Positions 32,823 through 38,635 of a stretch of DNA of 38,635 nt are shown here, piece by piece; position 1 is the first letter of the stretch, and every line of letters begins with the position of its first letter. Below the pieces are notes generated by a model that did no database searches, was not told where the DNA came from, and saw nothing but the letters and a program-made list of their open reading frames with translations. The stretch is from Rubrivivax sp. (GTDB taxonomy: Bacteria; Pseudomonadota; Gammaproteobacteria; Burkholderiales; Burkholderiaceae_C), in contig JALHMT010000051.1 in the NCBI GenBank assembly GCA_022843905.1, positions 1-38,635 on the forward strand, read 5' to 3'. The position numbers and the translations under genes are program-made.

Positions 32823-32958
32823 CAAACGGCGGCGAAAACAAGCACGAAAGCAGGGCCTCGGCGACCGACCGGAGGACCAACAGAAACTCGTTGCCTGACA
32901 GGCACTTGGCGGCGGCCGGAAAGCGAACCCGCGTCAATGCTCGCTCTGCGGGCAGGCA

Positions 32959-32997
32959 CGAACCGTCACTCTTTTGCGCCGAAATCAAGAGGACACC
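32959..32997 (-). repeat. Right inverted repeat of the IS1071-like element
   Basis: Contains CGAACCGTCAC, TTTTGCGCCGAAATCAA and GAGGACACC on the plus strand; the reverse complement matches the left repeat at 32 of 39 positions. The mismatch in the terminal CCCC suggests that this end is decayed. Confidence 0.8.
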
Positions 32998-33227
32998 GGA
33001 TCCCGGACCAGGAAGCCCCATCCGATGCACTCGATCCTCACGCCCTCGCCCCTCAAGTCGACCGGCTTTCCGACATCGTACGTGGTGGTGACGCCCAAGC
33101 CAGCAGTTCCACGCAACCGAGTGCGCGACCGGCACCAAACGCATGACCATAGCTTTGACGCCGCCCACCGGGTCACATCGCGGGTTGACCCCGCCATGGG
33201 CCGCTTGGAGGTCTTTACCCGCTCACG
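32998..33227. other. Short segment between the two mobile elements
   Basis: 230 bases separate the IS1071-like right end from the first Tn7-type end repeat. No gene is supported. The minus strand has a short open frame (ending LRGEGVRIECIGWGFLVRDP) of unknown origin that could be a remnant of an older host gene. The true left tip of the Tn7-type element probably lies within the last 40 bases or so, but no TGT tip is present in this stretch. Confidence 0.35.
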
Positions 33228-33353
33228 CAAGAGAAGTTGTAACTCACAGGTTGAACCATCCTCCTGGGCAGCGCTGACAGCGACGATGGGTTACTCAGGG
33301 CGCGTGCGACAAGAGAAGTTGTAACGCAGGGTGCGATTCAACTATTCTTGCGG
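33228..33353. repeat. Left-end transposase-site repeats
   Basis: CAAGAGAAGTTGTAAC occurs exactly at 33228-33243 and 33310-33325 (same orientation, 82 bases apart). An inverted relative, CAACTATTCTTGCGG at 33339-33353, matches the right-end site CAACTTCTCTTGCGG at 13 of 15 positions. The last copy lies just before the tnsB-like gene and could let the transposase repress its own promoter. Multiple sites per end are typical of TnsB-bound ends. Confidence 0.85.
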
Positions 33354-33386
33354 AGCCGCCGACGGCGGCTTGAGCGGGAGGCACAC

Positions 33387-35378
33387 ATGCCCAGACACGC
33401 TCGCATTGGTACGGCGGCCTGGCCCGGCCAAGCCGCCGTGCCCGATCAGGTTCGGCCGGATCTCTGGACTCAGGTCGATGCAGACGCCTTGCCGGAAGGC
33501 CGGCGAGAGTTGTTCTTGCGTCGCAAGACGGGCATCCAGCTCTACTTCGACGGCGCGACCGAGGCCGCCATTCGGGAGGCTTGCGGCTTTGGCCGCGCAC
33601 ACATCTATCGCCTCATCACGGAGCGCTGCCTGGCGCAGAACCCGGACGGCAATTTGAACGGCTGGCGCGGTGCGCTCCCGCATCGCCGGGTGAAGGAATG
33701 GTCTCGAACGACACCGCTCGAGGTCAGCGATGCGGGGGCCGGGGCCGCTGGGGCTCTCCAGTGGCTGTTCGAGTCGCCAGGCGGCTCCGACTTCGAGGCC
33801 AAGTTCCGCAAACAAATCGTCGGCAAGGTGCCGAAGCTCGCCGCGGCGAAGCGCCCCAAGCAGGAGCTCTTCACCTGGTTCATCAAGGAGTTGCGCGCAG
33901 CCGGCCTCGAGGCGCGAGGCGAGTGGCCCTTCAACGTCGAGAGGTTGGGCTACGTCAGCATCTGCAAGTTCATCGACAAGGTGATGGACGAGAACCCACG
34001 GCGCCAGCGGCAACTGCTCGGCGGCCGGGAGGCCGAACGCAAGGCGCGCGCCGGCGACGGTGCCGACCGGCCGCGCCTGCGTGTATTCCAACGGGTCGAG
34101 TGCGACGCCCACAAGCTCGACTCGCGCATGGTCGTCGCCATCCCGTCGCCGTACGGCGGCTACGAGACCCGCAAGATTCGTCGTCTGTGGGTCGTCGCCA
34201 TCATCGAGGTCGAGTCTCGTGCCGTGCTCGGCTACCACCTGAGTCTGCACCCGGAGTGCAACGCCGAGGACGTGCTTCGCACCGTGAAGCGAGCCTTGAC
34301 GCGCTGGGCGCCACGCGAGCTGCTGTGGAGCGGCAATGCCTACGTCGAGGGCGCGGGCCTACCGTCGGCGCACCACGAGCGCTACCTGGGCGCCTGCTGG
34401 GACGAGTTCAGCGTCGATGGCGCAATGGCCAACATCTGCGCCCGGGTTGAGCGGCAGCTTCGGGAGGTGGTCGGCTCGATGATCCTCAAACCGCAGGATC
34501 CCACCAGCTACACCAGCCGGCGCAGCAAGGACGACCGCCCGTTCATCGAGTCCTTCTTCGGCCAGCTCGCCAGGGGAGGCTTTCATCGGCTGTCGACCAC
34601 AACCGGCAGCAAGCCGGCCGACAAGCGCGGCGCGAAACCTGAGGAGACGGCGGCGGAGACTCAGTTCCAGCTCGAGTATGCCGAGGAATTGCTGGACACA
34701 CTGATCGCCAACTACAACGCCAGGCCGCACTCCGGCCTGGGCTGGCGCAGCCCGCTGGCCCAGCTCGACTTCCTGACCGGCCGTGAACCAGAACGCATCC
34801 GCCAGGCCGATGCCGGTGAGGTCCAGCGCATGGTCAGCATCCGCAAGCTGTGCACGCTGAAGGGAGGCGTCAGCACAGGCCGCCGGCCGTACGTCCAGTT
34901 CGCAAACGCCCGCTACTCGGCAGAGTGGCTCACCCTGCGCACGGATCTCCTCGGCAAGCTGCTGTGGCTGCAACTGGAGGACGAGGACGACGCCCGCTTT
35001 GCAAGCGTGTCGAACGAGCGCGGCGAGTTCCTGGGCGTTGTCCGAGCCGCGCCGCCCTGGAACCGGTCGCCGCACACGCTGTACATGCGCCAAGCCATCC
35101 GCGCGCTCGAGAAGCGGCGCATGCTGCACCTCACCGGGCAGTGCGACGCCGTGGAAGAGCTCATCCGCTATGCCGAGGGCTCGAAGGACAAGAAGTTGCC
35201 GCCCCACCCTGCCTACCTGGAAGCCAGACGGGTGCTGCAGCAGCATGCCCAGGCGCTGGCAGGCCAACCTGTGCCTGCGCCGCCGGCGCCGCACGGCGAA
35301 GGATCGGACTATCCACCCGGCGTGACGACGGAGCCTCGACGTCCGCTGCCGCCCATGCAAATGGCCAAGACCTGGTGA
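33387..35378 (+). CDS. tniA: TnsB/TniA-like DDE transposase
   Basis: 663 residues, between TniA (about 560) and TnsB (about 700). It cuts and joins the transposon ends. The N-terminal part has helix-turn-helix character (FDGATEAAIREACGFGRAHI, then YRLITERC). The RNase-H-like core has Asp240 in QRVECDAHKLD, LWVVAIIEVESRAVLGYHLS (Glu where many relatives have Asp), a likely second acid Asp344 in EFSVDGAMAN, and Glu388 in RPFIESFFGQL, followed by the YNARPHSGLGWRSPL segment typical of rve-type enzymes. A Mu/TnsB beta-barrel region follows. The ATG at 33387 has GGGAGG seven bases upstream. The downstream ATP-binding gene starts within 8 bases. Confidence 0.92.
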   Translation: MPRHARIGTAAWPGQAAVPDQVRPDLWTQVDADALPEGRRELFLRRKTGIQLYFDGATEAAIREACGFGRAHIYRLITERCLAQNPDGNLNGWRGALPHRRVKEWSRTTPLEVSDAGAGAAGALQWLFESPGGSDFEAKFRKQIVGKVPKLAAAKRPKQELFTWFIKELRAAGLEARGEWPFNVERLGYVSICKFIDKVMDENPRRQRQLLGGREAERKARAGDGADRPRLRVFQRVECDAHKLDSRMVVAIPSPYGGYETRKIRRLWVVAIIEVESRAVLGYHLSLHPECNAEDVLRTVKRALTRWAPRELLWSGNAYVEGAGLPSAHHERYLGACWDEFSVDGAMANICARVERQLREVVGSMILKPQDPTSYTSRRSKDDRPFIESFFGQLARGGFHRLSTTTGSKPADKRGAKPEETAAETQFQLEYAEELLDTLIANYNARPHSGLGWRSPLAQLDFLTGREPERIRQADAGEVQRMVSIRKLCTLKGGVSTGRRPYVQFANARYSAEWLTLRTDLLGKLLWLQLEDEDDARFASVSNERGEFLGVVRAAPPWNRSPHTLYMRQAIRALEKRRMLHLTGQCDAVEELIRYAEGSKDKKLPPHPAYLEARRVLQQHAQALAGQPVPAPPAPHGEGSDYPPGVTTEPRRPLPPMQMAKTW

Positions 35379-35385
35379 CCCAGTG

Positions 35386-36408
35386 ATGGAGGCCGTTTCG
35401 TCCAGCCCGCTGGTCGCGGAGCACCTGCCCAGGGACCACCCGGTGGTCACGCGCGACTACTCGCTCTTCACCCCGGCCATCTCCGACATGGTGGACACAG
35501 TGGGGCGCTGGATCGACGACCAGGTCGACGGCGCGACCATCTTCGGTCCCTCGCGCTTCGGCAAGTCCAGCGCCGTGGACCACTGGCTGCAGTCGCTGTT
35601 GTCGCAACGCTGCGGCGGCCACGTCCCCATGGTCGTCTGGAGCCACACCGATTCTGGCGGCGCCGCCTCGGTCGGGCGCTTCCACTCCCACCTGCTGCAC
35701 GCCAGCCGGCACCCCCTGGCCAAGGCAGCGCGCAACCCTCTCGACCGCCAGCACATGTTGATCGAACGCTGGGCAGAGCTTGCGTCGCAGGGCGGCGGTC
35801 GATTCCTGGTCCTCGTCATCGACGAGGCGCAGGGCATGACGCAGCGGGAATGGCTGTGGCTGGTCGAGCTGCACAGCCTGCTCGAGAAGGAGCGCATCCG
35901 CCTGTGCGTCTTCTCGGTCGCCTCACTTCAGGTTTTCGACGAACCGGTGAGCATGGCGATGTCCGGCGGCGCCCACGTCGCCGCCCGGTTCATGCTGGCC
36001 TCGGCGCCGTTCCACGGCATCCGGGATATCGACGAGCTGCGCTTTGTGCTGTCGGGCTACGACGTGGGCACCGAGTGGCCAAGGAACTCCGGCATCTCGT
36101 TCACGGCGGGCCTGGCGCCCGAAGCCTGGGCCGGTGGGTTCAGGATGGCCCACCATGCCGAAGGTCTGATGCAGGCGATGGTGCTCGAACTGCCGGCCAG
36201 GTACGAGGGCCCCATCGAGTTCCCGATGAAGACGGTGGCACAGGCCGCCCGGCACGCGCTGCTGCGCGTCGCCGGCGGTGCCGATCCACGGGACGTCATG
36301 ACCAACGAATCATGGCGGCACATCGTCGCCGGCTGCGGCCATCAGGCACTGATGGCCATCGTGACGGCGTTGTCGCCACGCTTGAAGCGCAGTGGGTCGC
36401 GTGCATGA
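35386..36408 (+). CDS. tniB: TnsC/TniB-like AAA+ ATPase
   Basis: 340 residues. It couples target choice to the transposase by forming ATP-dependent filaments on target DNA. The Walker A motif GPSRFGKS is at residues 54-61 and Walker B FLVLVIDEAQG at 140-150 (Asp146, Glu147); a sensor-type segment LCVFSVASLQVFDEP follows. It is shorter than Tn7 TnsC (555) and closer to TniB. The ATG at 35386 (GTG at 35383 also possible) lies 7 bases after the tnsB-like stop. The 3' end overlaps the tniQ start as ATGA, so the three genes form an operon. Confidence 0.92.
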   Translation: MEAVSSSPLVAEHLPRDHPVVTRDYSLFTPAISDMVDTVGRWIDDQVDGATIFGPSRFGKSSAVDHWLQSLLSQRCGGHVPMVVWSHTDSGGAASVGRFHSHLLHASRHPLAKAARNPLDRQHMLIERWAELASQGGGRFLVLVIDEAQGMTQREWLWLVELHSLLEKERIRLCVFSVASLQVFDEPVSMAMSGGAHVAARFMLASAPFHGIRDIDELRFVLSGYDVGTEWPRNSGISFTAGLAPEAWAGGFRMAHHAEGLMQAMVLELPARYEGPIEFPMKTVAQAARHALLRVAGGADPRDVMTNESWRHIVAGCGHQALMAIVTALSPRLKRSGSRA

Positions 36409-38408
36409 CGACCGCCCCAGCCTGCCGGCTGACCTGGCACCGGGGCAGCGTCCTGCCCTACTCTTCCCTGTGGCACACCGTTCAGCGGGCCATGTGGCTG
36501 AACTCGCTGCGGCCCAGCGAGCTGTCGTTCTGCACCAGCGCGCTTGATCAAGGCGGCTTCCCGCGTCGGGTCAACCTGCTCTTCAACGAGACCAGTGGCG
36601 GCCGGCGCAGCGCCATCGACGCGCTGTCGATGCAGTCCTTGGCCCAGGCGTTGGGCGAGCCCGAGACCGCGTTCACCTGGGCACACCTGGGCCGCGTGCC
36701 GAGGTCGGTTCGCTCGCTGATCTCCCCGAGTGTTCGCGTTTGCAGGGCGTGCCTGGCTGCGGGCTACCACAGCGCGCTGCACTCGTTGTGGCTGTTGCAG
36801 ACCTGCCCGATTCACGGCTGCGAGCTCGAAGACCGGTGCAACTGCGGAGAGCGCTTCAACGGCGAACTCGTCGCCCTGAACGGGATGAACCCCGGCTTCT
36901 GCCGATGCGGCCGGATGGCGTTCGTCACTCGACAGACATGCCGGCGTCCGGCGATGCGACACGAAGAGACCGCACCGATGTCGGTGATCGCGGCATGGCT
37001 GGAACGCCTGGCTGGTGTTGTTCGCCCGCTGCCGAACGACAGGCAGGCCAAACGTGCACACGACCTTGCGTTCATGGATTCGCTCGACGCTTGGTTTGCA
37101 GAGTTGGGCCTGGGCATGCCCGGCCCGCGGCAGGGTTCTGACACAACGCCGCTGTCCGCGAGCATCAGCACGGCACCGCTGTCCGCCATCGAGCGTGGCT
37201 GCGCTGCTCGTCCTGCTGTCGACACCCTACAGCGCGTGCAGACGGGCCGGCGCAAGCACAGTTCCTACTGGTCGGCGAACGACGCGACGACGATCTACCG
37301 AGCGCTGGCGCGACACATCAGGCGGCATGTGGCCCGGGGATGCGACGGCCTCGCGATCGACTTCATGTTGAACCCCGATCCGCTGCAGATGGGCGCCAAG
37401 ATGCGCGAGCAGCCTCGCGCGATGGTGGCATTCGCCGATCTGCTGTTTACGGAGTGCATGGAAAGCTATGCCGGCCAGCGTCGATGGCCCTATCGCGACC
37501 CTCGAGCCGGCGCGAACAGCTGGGTCCAGGACGGCCTGTTGCCATTGCGCATCGACGTGGGTCGCGCCTGGCCTCCTGCTTCGCGCGAAGCCCTGTCGGC
37601 CTGGGTGGACAGGCAAGCGGCCTCGGCTGCCATCACGCACGCTTGGCGCCGAGCGCAAGGCATCGCCATTCAAGCAGCCGCCACGGGTATCGCTGACTGG
37701 AGCGCGGCCAACGAGCGGTACGTCCCGGCCGGAGCACCCTGCTCATCGTTTGTGCGCTGGCCCAAGCCAAGCCGGACGGCGTTCTGGTTCGACGCCCCTC
37801 CGCCATTCCAGGTGACATGGGCTGCAGCGATCAGCGGCGAGTACCTTCGGTTCGTCGCCTCACCGTCCACGCCGAGGATCGACTGGACGATGCCGCGTTC
37901 GAGCAAAGCCCAGCGACAGACCACCTGGTCCACGGCGCTGCAGGCAAGGACGTCGGCGCTGCGCGGAGCCTGTACCGGCCCGTGTCTCACTTGGTCGGCG
38001 CACGCCGGCTGGGAGGTTTGCCCGTCGGCCAGCCCGATCGAGCCGGCCAAACGCCACCGGCTGCTGGGCGTCGCCTGCGCACTGAAGTTCTGGGTGTTCC
38101 CTTGGGGAGGTGGCTTCGCGGCCAGGGTCTGCAGGGCCAGGATTCAGGCGTTCGGCGGCACTGCGCGTGAGGCCATCGACACATTGAGGTTGGCCGTTCG
38201 GCAGTACAGCCGGAAGTACCCGTCACCGAGCCCGTCACCGACCTCACCGACGAGCACCCCGGTGCCTCTGCGCCCTGAAATTCACGCTGACTACGAATTG
38301 CTGGTGGCTCGCGAGTTGCGCGAGCACGGCTTTTGGCGACGGGCCTGGATGTTCGGCAGCCTCGCCCGGGAACACCTGGCGGACGGCCAACGCCATTCAC
38401 GCAGCTGA
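36405..38408 (+). CDS. tniQ: TniQ/TnsD-like target-selection protein
   Basis: 667 residues, longer than Tn5053 TniQ (about 400) and nearer to TnsD-type proteins (Tn7 TnsD 508). The N-terminus has the TniQ pattern (ESxxSWLxR-like SLWHTVQRAMWLNSL). Zinc ligands lie in VRVCRACLAAGYHSALHSLW, LLQTCPIHGCELEDRCNCG (Cys113, Cys116, Cys134, His137, Cys145, Cys147) and a further GFCRCGRM. The long C-terminal part, which in TnsD reads a specific attachment sequence, is not recognisable. It ends in a Pro/Ser/Thr-rich linker (SPSPSPTSPTST) and a helical tail. The size suggests sequence-specific targeting; the target site is unknown. Confidence 0.9.
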   Translation: MTTAPACRLTWHRGSVLPYSSLWHTVQRAMWLNSLRPSELSFCTSALDQGGFPRRVNLLFNETSGGRRSAIDALSMQSLAQALGEPETAFTWAHLGRVPRSVRSLISPSVRVCRACLAAGYHSALHSLWLLQTCPIHGCELEDRCNCGERFNGELVALNGMNPGFCRCGRMAFVTRQTCRRPAMRHEETAPMSVIAAWLERLAGVVRPLPNDRQAKRAHDLAFMDSLDAWFAELGLGMPGPRQGSDTTPLSASISTAPLSAIERGCAARPAVDTLQRVQTGRRKHSSYWSANDATTIYRALARHIRRHVARGCDGLAIDFMLNPDPLQMGAKMREQPRAMVAFADLLFTECMESYAGQRRWPYRDPRAGANSWVQDGLLPLRIDVGRAWPPASREALSAWVDRQAASAAITHAWRRAQGIAIQAAATGIADWSAANERYVPAGAPCSSFVRWPKPSRTAFWFDAPPPFQVTWAAAISGEYLRFVASPSTPRIDWTMPRSSKAQRQTTWSTALQARTSALRGACTGPCLTWSAHAGWEVCPSASPIEPAKRHRLLGVACALKFWVFPWGGGFAARVCRARIQAFGGTAREAIDTLRLAVRQYSRKYPSPSPSPTSPTSTPVPLRPEIHADYELLVARELREHGFWRRAWMFGSLAREHLADGQRHSRS

Positions 38409-38534
38409 ACCTAAGGCCGGTCTCGGCCAAGTCAGCGGGCCGGCCAGGAGCCAGCCGCACGGCGCCATCGACATTGCTGCGCCGGGCGACTCGGCGTACT
38501 GTGGCCAGTTGCTCGTCCCCTCACCGCATAGAAC

Positions 38535-38570
38535 ACAACTTCTCTTGCGGCTTGAGCACAACTTCTGTTG
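38535..38570. repeat. Right-end transposase-site repeats
   Basis: ACAACTTCTCTTG at 38535-38547 and ACAACTTCTGTTG at 38558-38570, 23 bases apart, are the reverse complement of the left-end CAAGAGAAGTTGT (one mismatch in the second). They lie 127 bases beyond the tniQ stop. An ACA at 38583-38585 could be the transposon tip. The rest of 38409-38635 contains no gene. Confidence 0.85.
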
Positions 38571-38635
38571 CACGAGCGCGCGACATTGTCACCGGGCATT
38601 TCATTGCACGAAACGACGTCCTGATAAGAACACTT

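Larger units (their letters stand above)
29778..32997 (+). mobile_element. Decayed IS1071-like Tn3-family insertion element
   Basis: An element of about 3.2 kb bounded by inverted repeats that I could align by eye: 29778-29816 and 32959-32997 agree at 32 of 39 positions when one is reversed. The left end begins GGGGTCC; the right end terminates GGACACC, with the canonical CCCC changed to CACC. It holds one transposase pseudogene and no passenger or resolvase, as in IS1071. Flanking pentamers ATCAC and GGATC do not match, so no target duplication remains. The IS1071 assignment rests on my recognition of the TnpA start (MQGWHTPYLGLRELPREFSQ) and the GTGCAA...TGACGGT repeat core. Confidence 0.82.
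33228..38570 (+). mobile_element. Compact Tn7/Tn5053-type transposon (tnsB-tnsC-tniQ only)
   Basis: Coordinates give the outermost end repeats seen; the true tips are a little further out (perhaps ACA at 38583-38585 on the right). Three co-directional genes for a DDE transposase, an AAA+ regulator and a TniQ target protein are framed by repeated 13-16-base sites: CAAGAGAAGTTGTAAC at 33228 and 33310 on the left, and the inverse ACAACTTCTCTTG at 38535 and ACAACTTCTGTTG at 38558 on the right. No tnsA, resolvase (tniR), cas gene, CRISPR or cargo is present. It is therefore unusually small for the class, about 5.4 kb, and all three genes look intact. Confidence 0.85.

Noticed and set aside
32900..32960. 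tRNA-like sequence (minus strand GCGGGTTCGCTTTCC ending GCCA)
   Set aside because: It only resembles a T-arm; no matching acceptor, D or anticodon arm could be folded. It lies in the right-end region of the IS1071-like element.
32985..33230. Minus-strand open frame between the two mobile elements
   Set aside because: Short, crosses the IS1071-like end and has no recognisable family; at most a remnant of an older gene.
34359..35450. 363-codon minus-strand frame inside the Tn7-type transposon
   Set aside because: It is a shadow of the tnsB-like gene; no motif, and the plus-strand frame has the DDE core and a good ribosome site.
33228..38635. CRISPR-associated transposon (CAST)
   Set aside because: No cas gene, CRISPR repeat or tnsA is present, and the end repeats follow directly on tniQ, leaving no room for an effector.

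Overview
The window is high-GC DNA from a proteobacterium. The gene set (Cys-type SelO, EgtB/EgtD, cytochrome P460 proteins, an IS1071-like element) most resembles a Burkholderiales-type betaproteobacterium; this is inference from gene content, not a database match. It reads as a roughly 27 kb block of redox-defence and repair genes caught between transposable elements.

Layout. (1) 1-2816: a Tn3-family transposase on the minus strand, cut by the window edge, with its terminal inverted repeat ending at 2816. Immediately beyond lies the C-terminal stub of an AraC-type regulator, apparently split by the insertion. (2) 2910-16813: catalase and an SDR; a small unknown protein; a thioredoxin/MsrA-like fusion; a CPGC redoxin; a uracil-DNA glycosylase-family protein; an EncFtn-like ferritin without an encapsulin; a glutaminyl-tRNA synthetase; an RclR-like AraC regulator; a CorA/ZntB transporter and a MOSC protein; two secreted cytochrome P460 proteins, the second fused to cytochrome c; a GreA-C-domain-like protein; and a diguanylate cyclase. 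(3) 17111-28647: thirteen minus-strand genes with tight spacing or overlaps, probably one or a few operons. In transcription order these are msrA, redoxin, selO, redoxin-msrB fusion, hydrolase-OsmC fusion, DUF427, an RclA/lipoamide-dehydrogenase-like flavoprotein (frameshifted), a sulfite-oxidase-fold molybdoenzyme, its flavin reductase, egtB, egtD, msrB and a ZIP transporter. A TauE/SafE permease follows at 29031-29774. (4) 29778-32997: a decayed IS1071-like Tn3-family element with both inverted repeats visible and a transposase broken by three frameshifts and a nonsense codon. (5) About 33228-38590: a compact Tn7/Tn5053-type transposon carrying only tnsB/tniA-, tnsC/tniB- and tniQ/tnsD-like genes, with repeated transposase-site-like sequences at both ends.

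How the parts fit. The central block combines peroxide removal (catalase), methionine-sulfoxide repair (MsrA, two MsrB domains, an MsrA-like domain, an MsrP-like molybdoenzyme), a low-molecular-weight thiol (ergothioneine via EgtB/EgtD), organic peroxide removal (OsmC), AMPylation of redox proteins (SelO), NO/hydroxylamine-type haem chemistry (P460), iron storage and metal transport. An RclR-like regulator and an RclA-like flavoprotein hint at reactive chlorine as one stress. Three paralogous CPGC redoxins, one physically fused to MsrB and another coupled to selO, are the most distinctive feature and may be dedicated electron donors for this repair set.
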